From contig WRPH01000023.1 in the NCBI GenBank assembly GCA_009773375.1, positions 1 through 64,000 on the forward strand: 64,000 bases of DNA. Reading direction: 5' to 3'. Of the stretch, positions 9,605-17,372 are shown one piece after another. Numbering within the stretch: position 1 is the first letter of the stretch; every line of letters begins with the position of its first letter. The notes below the pieces were generated by a model. That model did not search any database. It saw only the letters and a program-made list of their open reading frames with translations, and was not told the DNA's origin. The position numbers and the translations under genes were made by a program. This stretch comes from Paracoccaceae bacterium. GTDB taxonomy: Bacteria; Pseudomonadota; Alphaproteobacteria; Rhodobacterales; Rhodobacteraceae.

Positions 9605-9862
9605 TCATGGGCGGCGGCCTTCAAGTGGCGCGATGCGGGCCTCCCAGATCGCCGGGTCACGGCCCGCCAGCAGCTGGGCGGCGGTCTCGGCGGGGCTGTG
9701 GCTATAGGCGATCAGCGCCGCGCCATTGCGGCGGGCAATCGCGCCGGTCCGCCGGTCGATCAGGCTGACCGAACAGGCCCCGCGCATCGCCATCGCATCA
9801 CGCAGGGTCATACCCATCTGGCGCGGCGTCGGGGTGTTAAGGGCGGTTGCAGCGGTCATCAT
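9605..9862 (-). CDS. Small hypothetical protein heading the sulfate operon, 85 aa
   Basis: I do not recognise a family. The protein is soluble, has no signal peptide, and carries one Cys in a stretch [27 protein letters not shown]. It has a good AGGAGATC ribosome binding site a few bases before twin ATG codons (9862, 9859). It is the first gene of the sulfate transport operon and its TGA overlaps an in-frame ATG for the longest form of the binding protein. Position suggests a role in sulfur assimilation or its control, but this is inference only. Confidence 0.65.
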   Translation of the reverse strand: MMTAATALNTPTPRQMGMTLRDAMAMRGACSVSLIDRRTGAIARRNGAALIAYSHSPAETAAQLLAGRDPAIWEARIAPLEGRRP

Positions 9863-10258
9863 CTGATCTCCTGTTTTCATCGGTCTGGCCTGCTGCCGTC
9901 TCGATGGCTTAATAACGACATGATCGGTCGAGTATTTCAAGAAAATAATCTCGTCTATTTTTGTCGTGAATTTAGAAGAAAATTCTCTGGGGTGGGTGGT
10001 AGGTCTGGATGGCTCGAAGTTTTGTAAATAATTGATAGATATATATTTTAATGAGTTTTTCCGCTGCACGCCGGTCAGGTTGCATCTGTGGGGAAGGGAA
10101 AGACACGCAACCGTTGTGCTGAGTCGAGCGGGGTCAGCGTAGAAAATCGCACTTGAAGTCTTGGCAACTATTATACGATAAAAACGGTAGACATTAAGTA
10201 TTTTTGACCTATCAAAGAGACCAAAACCTCTGGTCGATGCCTCAGATGGAGCAATGCG
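9863..10258. promoter_or_regulatory. Divergent promoter region of sulfate operon and Lrp-type regulator
   Basis: About 400 bases of clearly AT-rich sequence with no gene. A weak inverted repeat GACCA-N7-TGGTC lies at about 10219-10235, just before the regulator start. TTGAAG near 10153 followed by an AT-rich TATTATACGATAA segment is a possible promoter. The region very likely holds the operator of the adjacent Lrp/AsnC protein, but no single site could be defined with confidence. Confidence 0.5.
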
Positions 10259-10732
10259 ATGGAAGACCTGGACCTCATTGACCGCAAGATCGTGACCGAA
10301 CTGATGCGCGATGCGACGCTGCCGGTGGCGCAGATTGCCGACAAGGTCGGGCTGTCGCAAACCCCGTGCTGGAAGCGTATCCAGAAGCTGGAGGCGATGG
10401 GCGTGCTGACCGGGCGGGTGGCTTTGGCCGATCCGGCCAAGCTGGGCTTTGGCCTGACAGTGTTTGTCGGCATCGAGGCCCCGGATCATTCCGCCGAATG
10501 GCGGGCGCAATTTGTGCAGGCCGTCGTCACGCTGCCGCAGATCATGGAAGTGCATCGGATGGCGGGCGAGATGGACTATCTGCTGCGGGTGGCGGTGTCT
10601 GACATGGCGGCCTTTGACGTCCTGTACAAGAGGCTGACCGATGCGGTGCCGATCAAGAATGTCACCTCGCATTTCGCCATGGAGCGGATGAAGTTTACCA
10701 CCGCCTATCCTGTCGATACGGCGCATCGATAA
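10259..10732 (+). CDS. Lrp/AsnC-family transcriptional regulator, 157 aa
   Basis: A DNA-binding regulator with the usual N-terminal helix-turn-helix (about residues 5-60, LDLIDRKIVTELMRDATLPV, then IADKVGLSQTPCWKRIQKLE) and a C-terminal RAM/AsnC ligand domain (about 65-150). Length is normal. It is transcribed divergently from the sulfate transport operon, which makes that operon its likely target, along with its own gene. Such regulators usually sense an amino acid or a small effector; a sulfur-related one is a reasonable guess here. The ATG at 10259 follows GGAG at 8-9 bases. Confidence 0.92.
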   Translation: MEDLDLIDRKIVTELMRDATLPVAQIADKVGLSQTPCWKRIQKLEAMGVLTGRVALADPAKLGFGLTVFVGIEAPDHSAEWRAQFVQAVVTLPQIMEVHRMAGEMDYLLRVAVSDMAAFDVLYKRLTDAVPIKNVTSHFAMERMKFTTAYPVDTAHR

Positions 10733-10794
10733 GCCTGCGCTTGGCGTAGGCCGCTGGCCTCGCTAAGGTCGGGCATTCCTGTATCGGAGATAGC

Positions 10795-12177
10795 ATGCCC
10801 GCCCCTTGGACCCTGACCGCCACCGAGCTTGCCGCCCGGATTGCCCGCCGCCAGATTTCCGCGCGCGAGGCGACAGCCTCGGTGCTGGCGCGGATGGAGC
10901 AAGTGAACCCGGCGCTGAATGCGGTGGTGCAGCGGATGGATGCGCAGGCGTTGGCGGCGGCAGATGCGGTTGATATGGCACTGGCTCAGGGCCGGGCGGT
11001 GGGGCCGCTGGCGGGGGTGCCGGTGACGATCAAGGTCAATGTCGATCAGGTGGGCGAGGTGACAAGCAACGGCTTGCGCACGCAGGCGGGTCTGATTGCG
11101 GCCGAAGATAGCCCGGTTGTGGCCAATCTGCGCAGAGCGGGGGCGGTGATTGTCGGGCGCACCAACACGCCGGCTTTCAGCTTGCGCTGGTTCACCCGCA
11201 ACGGCCTGCATGGGGCTACGAAAAACCCGCATGATCCGGGGCTTACACCGGGCGGCTCGTCGGGCGGCGCCGGGGCTGCGGTGGCGGCGGGGATCGGGCC
11301 GATTGGCCATGGCACCGATATTGCCGGATCGATTCGCTATCCCGCCTATGCCTGCGGCGTGCATGGCTTGCGCCCGTCGCTGGGCCGGGTGCCGAGCTTC
11401 AATCCGACCGGCGGCGACCGGCTGATCGGCGGGCAGCTGATGGCGGTGGGCGGGCCCTTGGCGCGGTCGATCCCCGATCTGCGGCTGGCACTGGCGGCGA
11501 TGGCAGCACCCGATCTGCGCGATCCGTGGTGGCAGGCGATGCCGTTGCAGGGCGCTGCGGTGCCCGCCCGCGTTGCCTATGTCGAGGCCCCAGACGGGAT
11601 GGCGGTGGCCGCCCCGGTGCGGGATGCGCTGCGGGCGGCGGCGGCGCGGCTGGCTGATGCGGGCTATCAGGTGGAGGCGGTAAATCCGCCGCCGCTGCGC
11701 GAGGCGATGGCGCTGCAACTGCGGCTGTGGTTGGCCGAATTCCGCCACGCGGGTCTGGCTGGCTTGCGGGCCGAGGCCGACCCGGATGCGGATTTCGTCT
11801 ATGCCCAGATGGCGCGGCATTGCCCCGAGATGGACCTGCACGGCCTGATGGACACCTTGCAGCAAAGGGCGCGGCTGACCCGGTTGTGGCGGAGTTTTCT
11901 AGCCGACTGGCCGCTGGTGCTGTGCCCGGTGTCGGGTGAATTGCCGTTTGCCGATCACCGCGATGTGGCGTCAGAGGCGGATTTTGACGCCGTGCTGGAG
12001 GCGCAGTTGCCGCTGATCGCCACGCCGTTTATGGGCCTGCCGGGGCTGACGGTGACCACCGGCAAGGTAGGCCGCAGCCCGGTGGGGGTGCAGCTGATCG
12101 CCGATCAGTTCCGCGAAGACCTGCTCTTGGCGGCGGGCGAGGTGCTGGCCCGCGCCCCGATTGCCGCGCTGGCTTAA
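10795..12177 (+). CDS. Amidase signature family hydrolase, 460 aa
   Basis: A cytoplasmic amidase of the amidase signature family, which hydrolyses amides to carboxylate and ammonia. The Ser-cisSer-Lys triad is complete: K80 in VTIKVN, cis-S155 in GGSSGG, and nucleophile S179 in GTDIAGSIRYPA, with the same spacing as in the family. The substrate cannot be read from sequence. The gene converges on, and overlaps by four bases, the last gene of the catabolic island. It may therefore supply or process an amide for that pathway, but it could equally be unrelated. Confidence 0.88.
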   Translation: MPAPWTLTATELAARIARRQISAREATASVLARMEQVNPALNAVVQRMDAQALAAADAVDMALAQGRAVGPLAGVPVTIKVNVDQVGEVTSNGLRTQAGLIAAEDSPVVANLRRAGAVIVGRTNTPAFSLRWFTRNGLHGATKNPHDPGLTPGGSSGGAGAAVAAGIGPIGHGTDIAGSIRYPAYACGVHGLRPSLGRVPSFNPTGGDRLIGGQLMAVGGPLARSIPDLRLALAAMAAPDLRDPWWQAMPLQGAAVPARVAYVEAPDGMAVAAPVRDALRAAAARLADAGYQVEAVNPPPLREAMALQLRLWLAEFRHAGLAGLRAEADPDADFVYAQMARHCPEMDLHGLMDTLQQRARLTRLWRSFLADWPLVLCPVSGELPFADHRDVASEADFDAVLEAQLPLIATPFMGLPGLTVTTGKVGRSPVGVQLIADQFREDLLLAAGEVLARAPIAALA

Positions 12178-12692
12178 TCTTCCGTCAGATGCACCGCCTT
12201 GCGATAGGCGCGCTGGCCATAAAGCAGCGCCGCCGGTTCATCAGACAGCCATGCGGCGGTGACCTGACCGACGATGATATAGTGCGTTTCCCACAGCAGG
12301 GCGGTGGCGAGTTTGCATTCGAAATTCGCGGTTGCCCCGGCCAGAATCGGCTGGCCACCGGGGCCTGCGAACCACTCCACCGCCTCAAACCGCGACGGCG
12401 CGTCGGGTTTGGCGCGGCCTGCAAACAGGTCAGACAGCGCTTGCTGGTTCTGCCCCAGCAGATTGGCGCAGAAGGCGCGGTTCTTCAGGATCGCGGTGGC
12501 GGCAGGGCTGAGGTGATGCACGCAGGCCAATAGCGACGGGTGATCGCCATCGGCGGAAACCGAGGTCAGCGAGCTGATGGTGACGCCAAAGCGCCCGGCC
12601 TCGCCATCAGTGGTGGCCACCGCGACAAAGGTCGCGGCGCGGCTCATGCCTTCCAGAAAACGATTGCGCAGATCGGTTTGCATGGCGGTCAT
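12174..12692 (-). CDS. Flavin reductase (HpaC-like), 172 aa
   Basis: A flavin reductase-like FMN-binding protein. Proteins of this family reduce FMN or FAD with NAD(P)H and pass it to a partner monooxygenase. The GVTISSLTSVSADGDHPSLLACV block and the C-terminal HYIIVGQV segment are typical. Its ATG overlaps the stop of the glutamine-synthetase-like gene (ATGA), so the two are translationally coupled. It is the last gene of the minus-strand catabolic island. The natural partner could be the acyl-CoA-dehydrogenase-fold protein at 16003-17313. Confidence 0.88.
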   Translation of the reverse strand: MTAMQTDLRNRFLEGMSRAATFVAVATTDGEAGRFGVTISSLTSVSADGDHPSLLACVHHLSPAATAILKNRAFCANLLGQNQQALSDLFAGRAKPDAPSRFEAVEWFAGPGGQPILAGATANFECKLATALLWETHYIIVGQVTAAWLSDEPAALLYGQRAYRKAVHLTED

Positions 12693-14035
12693 CCCAGATC
12701 AAAGAAGCGCATCAGTTCCACATCCGGCACCTTCTTGGCAAACTGGTCGTGCTGGCTTTGCCGGGTGGCGCTGAAGGTTTCGACAAACCGCTCACCGAGC
12801 CAGTCGCGGGCGAAATCCGACGCGCGCAGGCGGGCAATCGCCTCGGGCATTGACCGTGCATAGTCCGGGCCGCCTTCGGTCTTGTTGGCATGGCCGTTGC
12901 CCAGCACCTCGGGCTGCGGTTCAATCTTTTCGATGATCCCGGCGACTCCGGCGGCAAGCGTGGCCGCAACCGTCAGATAGGGGTTGGTATCGGCCCCCGG
13001 CAGGCGGTTTTCCACCCGCAGGCTGCCTTCGTCATGCCCGACGACGCGGAAACAGGTGGTGCGGTTTTCGTAACCCCAAGTCAGACCGGGTGGCGCGAAA
13101 GTGCCGGGCGCAAAGCGGCGATAGCTGTTGACGGTGGGCAGAAACACAAGGCTCACATCACCGATATATTTCTGCAAGCCGCCGAGGAAATACTTGAAGG
13201 TCTGGCTGATGCCGTTGCGCGCGCCGTCTTCGTGGAACAGCGTCTTGCCGGTGGCATCCTTCATCGAGATATGCAGGTGGATCGACTGGCTGTCTGCGGT
13301 TTCAATCCAGCGTGGCATGAAGGTGACAGACCGCCCCTGCCGCAATGCCAGCGCGCGGATGAAGTTTTTCAGCAAGATCAATTGGTCGGCAGGCTCCAGC
13401 CCTTCGCCCGCGCCGATGCAGGCCTCCAGGAAACCGCCGCCGATTTCCTCGTGCATCTTGGCAAGGTCGATCTTCAGCGGGCCGCACATGTCGGACAGCG
13501 CCTCGTACCAGTCCGATTGCACGGTCTGATACAGCACCAGATCGTGGCTGGCGTGCATGGTGGCGGTTTTCAGGTTGCGATAGCCCTTGTCGCGCGCTGA
13601 TTCCGGGGTCTCGTCGAACAGGGTATATTCCAGCTCCATGCCGTATTTCGGATGCAGCCCGTGTGCGGCAGCCCGTTCCAACACCTTTTTCAGGATCGAG
13701 CGCGGGCAGATCTGCGCGGTGTCGCCGGAATAATTGGTCAGCACCAGCATGTCGTGCCCCGGCTTGGCCCAGGGAATGCTGCGCGCGGTGGCGGGATCGA
13801 CGATCAGCGGATCATCGTGGAAATCGCCGGTGCCATCGGTGACGCCGGGCATTTCCAGCATTTCATCAGTCGGGTCCAGCGCCAGTTGCGCCGGGGCCAT
13901 GCCCATGCCGTTTTTCAAAATGCCTTTCAGGCTTTTGACCGACACCATCTGCCCACGCAGAAGGCCATTGGTGTCAACAAGCGCGACAGTCGCAAAGCGG
14001 TTGGCAGGGTCGGCGATATAGGCATCAAGGGTCAT
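12689..14035 (-). CDS. Glutamine synthetase-like ligase (gamma-glutamylamide synthetase type), 448 aa
   Basis: A member of the glutamine synthetase superfamily, catalytic domain with KYGMELEYTLFD and the HLHISM and NSYRRFAPGTFAPPGLTWGYENRT segments that build the ATP and glutamate sites. It resembles PuuA/IpuC/aniline-pathway ligases that join glutamate to an amine more than housekeeping GlnA. The gene is translationally coupled to a TetR regulator upstream and a flavin reductase downstream, which also argues for a specialised catabolic role. The amine substrate is unknown. Confidence 0.88.
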   Translation of the reverse strand: MTLDAYIADPANRFATVALVDTNGLLRGQMVSVKSLKGILKNGMGMAPAQLALDPTDEMLEMPGVTDGTGDFHDDPLIVDPATARSIPWAKPGHDMLVLTNYSGDTAQICPRSILKKVLERAAAHGLHPKYGMELEYTLFDETPESARDKGYRNLKTATMHASHDLVLYQTVQSDWYEALSDMCGPLKIDLAKMHEEIGGGFLEACIGAGEGLEPADQLILLKNFIRALALRQGRSVTFMPRWIETADSQSIHLHISMKDATGKTLFHEDGARNGISQTFKYFLGGLQKYIGDVSLVFLPTVNSYRRFAPGTFAPPGLTWGYENRTTCFRVVGHDEGSLRVENRLPGADTNPYLTVAATLAAGVAGIIEKIEPQPEVLGNGHANKTEGGPDYARSMPEAIARLRASDFARDWLGERFVETFSATRQSQHDQFAKKVPDVELMRFFDLG

Positions 14036-14712
14036 GGTTCACCTGTTGGGGGGACGGGGCTTTGCAAGCCCTCTAGGGTGGCAAGATCGTTGGCGATATG
14101 GGTGGAATAGGCACGCAGGAACACCCGCAGGCCGTTGGTCAGATAGCGGGCAATCTGGGCGCGATCAGGCGGGGCGTCGGGCAGATACAGCGCTTGCGTC
14201 CGGGGGGCCGACAGGATCAGGCCCCACAGGTCTTGCGCCGCCAGTTCGGCATCGTCGAACGCCAGCAGCCCCTCGGCGCGGCGGCCTTCCAGATAGGCCA
14301 TCACCCCGGCCAGCAGCCGATCGGGCCCGGAAGCCTGATAGGCGCGGCCAATTTCGGGAAAGCGCTGCACCTCGCCGATGATCAGCCGGGCCAGCGCCAG
14401 CAGGTCGGGCCGCATCACCGTATCGGCATAGTGCCAGGCAAAGCTGTGCAACTGTTCAACCATGCTGCCGGGGGCGCCGTCGGCAAAAGACTGCAGCATG
14501 TCATCGCGCTTTTGCAGCATCATCGCGGTGAACAATTGCTCTTTGCTGTCGAAATACTGATACAGCGTCGGTTTCGACAGCCCGGCTTCGGCGGCCACTA
14601 CATCCATCGAGGCCCCGGAATAGCCGCTGTTCGAGAACACTTTCAGCGCCGCCGCAAGGATGGCCTTTTCCTTGGCGATGCGATTTTGTTGGCGGCGCGG
14701 AAGCGCGTTCAC
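14032..14712 (-). CDS. TetR/AcrR-family regulator, 226 aa
   Basis: A transcriptional repressor with an N-terminal helix-turn-helix (about residues 12-60: ILAAALKVFSNSGYSGASMDVVAAEAGLSKPTLYQYFDSKEQLF) and a variable C-terminal ligand domain. It is embedded in the catabolic operon, with four-base overlaps on both sides. It therefore likely senses a pathway intermediate and autoregulates, in addition to the GntR protein at the other end of the island. Confidence 0.93.
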   Translation of the reverse strand: MNALPRRQQNRIAKEKAILAAALKVFSNSGYSGASMDVVAAEAGLSKPTLYQYFDSKEQLFTAMMLQKRDDMLQSFADGAPGSMVEQLHSFAWHYADTVMRPDLLALARLIIGEVQRFPEIGRAYQASGPDRLLAGVMAYLEGRRAEGLLAFDDAELAAQDLWGLILSAPRTQALYLPDAPPDRAQIARYLTNGLRVFLRAYSTHIANDLATLEGLQSPVPPTGEP

Positions 14713-16001
14713 GCGACCACCTTTGCCAGAAACTCCAGCAGATGCCGGCTGTAGGTTTCCGGCGATTCGACGTTGCAGACGTGGCCTGCGCCCGCGATCA
14801 CCTCAAAGCGCACGTCCGGCTGTGGGGCCAGATCGAAAATCCGGCCAGCAACGGCGCGAATCTCGGCGGGAGGGGCAAGCCGGTCATGTGCGCCGGTCAT
14901 CAGCAGAACCGGCATGGTCAGTCGGGCAAAATCGAACCGCTCCAACGGGTTGGTAAAGCAGACCAGCGCATCGCGGTAGGTGGCGGCGGGAATGGCGGCC
15001 ATCGATTGCAGCAACGCGGCGCGCACCGGGTCCGCGGCATCGGGGCCAGCCAGCACCTTGACCACCGCAGGCGCGAAATCGGCGGGCACCTGGCCTGCGT
15101 TCAACGGCACCTCGCGTGACACACGAAAGGCTTCGCGTTCTTCCGGGCCAGCCTCTGACATGCCAGTGCAGCCGCCCGACAGCACCAGACCGGCCAACAT
15201 CTCGGGGTGGCGCATCGCGAAGGAGGTGGCGATCCACGATCCGTAAGACAGCCCGACCAGCACCAGCTTGTCGGCCCCCAGCACCTGACGCAGCCGCAGG
15301 ATGTCGGCGCAATAGTCATCGACGGTGGATTGCTGCGGGCCAAGCGTGCTGTCGCCATAGCCGCGCAAATCCAGCGCAGCCGCCTGTACGGTGTGGCCGA
15401 CCACGCCAAGCTGATCCCGCCAATTGCGCCGCCCGCCGCCGATGCCGTGCAGGAAGATCACCAAAGGGCCGGGTTTCGCCGGAGTGACCGAAACCGCCAA
15501 GCGCGGCAGATCATCGATCATCCGGGTTTCCACCGCAACCGGGGCGGGCAGGGCGGCAGGGGGTGTTTCCACAACCCCCGCCTCGGCCTGCGCGGCCAGC
15601 GCCTTGATCCCAGCCTCGAAAATCGCCTTGGTGCCTTCCGCAATCTCGGCGGCGCGCTGCGGCGAGGCGGTCAGGCTGGCGGTCATGCTGATCACCGAGC
15701 CACCCCGTTCGGCGGCCGTCACCGATAGCCGGGCATTGTAGCTTTCCACTCCCCGGATGCCTTCCAGATGGCGGTAAGCATAGCTGCGATCGCTGTCGCT
15801 GAACCACGTCAGTTGTTCGCGGTACAGCGTGTCTTCGCCGCTGGCGGTAAAGGCGCGGATCAGCGCGCCCCGAGGCCCGCGCTCGGCCCGCATCGTTGCC
15901 AAAGCCGGGTGCCACAGCCCGCAGAAATCGCGGGCAATGGCCCAGACAGCCGCGGGGTCCGCCGCCGAAAAGCCAAGCGCATGCACCTGCTCGCGGGCCA
16001 T
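14709..16001 (-). CDS. SRPBCC domain fused to alpha/beta hydrolase, 430 aa
   Basis: A two-domain protein. Residues 1 to about 140 form a polyketide-cyclase/SRPBCC-type domain (FSAADPAAVWAIARDFCGLWHP and the SVTAAERGGSVISMTASL strands). After an Ala/Pro linker, residues 165-430 are an alpha/beta hydrolase with oxyanion motif HGIGGG (185-190), nucleophile S252 in GLSYG, Asp373 in AHDRLAP and His407 in GAGH. The hydrolase half is of the kind that includes N-formylmaleamate deformylase of the nicotinate pathway, which is suggestive beside a NicX-like gene. I do not know this fusion as a named enzyme. The ATG at 16001 starts two bases after the upstream stop. Confidence 0.82.
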   Translation of the reverse strand: MAREQVHALGFSAADPAAVWAIARDFCGLWHPALATMRAERGPRGALIRAFTASGEDTLYREQLTWFSDSDRSYAYRHLEGIRGVESYNARLSVTAAERGGSVISMTASLTASPQRAAEIAEGTKAIFEAGIKALAAQAEAGVVETPPAALPAPVAVETRMIDDLPRLAVSVTPAKPGPLVIFLHGIGGGRRNWRDQLGVVGHTVQAAALDLRGYGDSTLGPQQSTVDDYCADILRLRQVLGADKLVLVGLSYGSWIATSFAMRHPEMLAGLVLSGGCTGMSEAGPEEREAFRVSREVPLNAGQVPADFAPAVVKVLAGPDAADPVRAALLQSMAAIPAATYRDALVCFTNPLERFDFARLTMPVLLMTGAHDRLAPPAEIRAVAGRIFDLAPQPDVRFEVIAGAGHVCNVESPETYSRHLLEFLAKVVA

Positions 16002-16002
16002 T

Positions 16003-17313
16003 TTAGCGCAACATCCGCAAGGTGCCGCTGTCGCCGCGCCACAGCGAGTTGCGCGCCGCACCTTCATCACCGGGGGCGCTGTCGATTTCGTCCATCTCAT
16101 ACAGGGCCAGCACGCCCATGTAATCTTCCATGATTTCAGAGGTATAGGGTAGCATCAGCGCGCCACAGCGGCTGTCGCGATACATCCGCTCCAGCGGCAT
16201 GGATTTCAGCATAGACTGCCCGCCCGCAGTGCGGATCGCCAGCGCCGCAATTTCCTGCACGCCTTCCATGACGTTATACTGGGCTGCATACATCCGCATC
16301 ACCTCGCCCTTGCTGGGGAAGCCCTTGCATTCGGAAAACGCCTGCCACCACAGCGCCCGCATATTCGCCAGACGCGCATACATCTTGCCGACGGTGATGC
16401 GCTTGGTGGCATACATCCGCCGGTCAATCGGCGGCTGGCCGGGGGTCTTGCCTTTCAGGTAATCCACCATGAAATCATAAGCCCCCTGCGCCAGACCCAT
16501 ATAGGTGGGCGACAGCGTCGCCATCATATGCGGCCAGTTCGGCAGGGTTTTGCCAAAGATGCCGGGCGGCATCAGCATGTCATCGGCGGTGACGAACACA
16601 TCCTTCAGGATCAGATCGCGGCTGTTGGTGCCGCGCATGCCCAGCGGGTCCCATTCGCCCTTGACCGACAGGCCGGGCGCGTCCTTGTGGACGACGAACA
16701 GCACGGTGTCTTCATGGCGCGGCTCGATGCCTTCAAAGACCTCGGTGCAGACGATGGTGTAATAATCGCAATACCCGGCAAGTGACGCGAACTTCTTGAA
16801 GCCGCTGATCTTCCAGCCACCATCGACCTTGCGGCACTGGGTCTGGTTCGGCTTCGACGTCCAGTTCTGCCCGCCTTCGGAAATCGGCTGCGAGAAGATC
16901 GCTTTTTCCGCAATCGCGCGGCGGAACTGGCGTTCGCGCAGCGGCGCAAAGGCGGCTTTTTCCTCGGGCGTCAGGTTCGGCATGTCATACATGAAGCGCG
17001 ACCATGCCATCGACGAGTTGTGCATGTTGAAGGTCAGCGCGGTGGCACCGCAGAATTTGGCAATCTCGGCCCCGACCATGGCGTATTCGAACATCGAAAA
17101 GCCCATGCCGCCGAATTCTTCCGGGATGCACAGGCCAAGAAAGCCCTCGTCCGCCAGATCCTTGTAGTTTTCCACCGGGAAGCTCGCGTCGATGTCCACC
17201 TGCGCCGAACGCGGGGCAAACTTTTCGCGCCCCAACTCGTTCACACGGCGCAGCACGGCCTGCACTTCGGGGCGGATGCGGGACAGGTCATAATAGTCGG
17301 CGATATCGCTCAT
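16003..17313 (-). CDS. Acyl-CoA dehydrogenase-fold flavoprotein, possibly a monooxygenase, 436 aa
   Basis: This protein has the acyl-CoA dehydrogenase fold: N-terminal helical domain with GLCIPEEFGGMGFS, central beta domain, and C-terminal four-helix domain ending in MYRDSRCGALMLPYTSEI. In medium-chain dehydrogenases the catalytic Glu lies in YEGT at the corresponding place. Here the segment reads LPYT (388-392), so that Glu is missing. The same fold is used by flavin-dependent monooxygenases such as DszC and HsaA that work with a separate flavin reductase, and two flavin reductase-like genes lie in this island. Hydroxylation of an aromatic or heterocyclic substrate is therefore a plausible role, not a proven one. 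Some dehydrogenases place the Glu elsewhere, so a dehydrogenase is not excluded. Confidence 0.8.
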   Translation of the reverse strand: MSDIADYYDLSRIRPEVQAVLRRVNELGREKFAPRSAQVDIDASFPVENYKDLADEGFLGLCIPEEFGGMGFSMFEYAMVGAEIAKFCGATALTFNMHNSSMAWSRFMYDMPNLTPEEKAAFAPLRERQFRRAIAEKAIFSQPISEGGQNWTSKPNQTQCRKVDGGWKISGFKKFASLAGYCDYYTIVCTEVFEGIEPRHEDTVLFVVHKDAPGLSVKGEWDPLGMRGTNSRDLILKDVFVTADDMLMPPGIFGKTLPNWPHMMATLSPTYMGLAQGAYDFMVDYLKGKTPGQPPIDRRMYATKRITVGKMYARLANMRALWWQAFSECKGFPSKGEVMRMYAAQYNVMEGVQEIAALAIRTAGGQSMLKSMPLERMYRDSRCGALMLPYTSEIMEDYMGVLALYEMDEIDSAPGDEGAARNSLWRGDSGTLRMLR

Positions 17314-17372
17314 GGTCGTCTCCCTCGTGGCGTCTTGATGCGCCAGAATTTACTGAAATGCTTTGACCCGCG

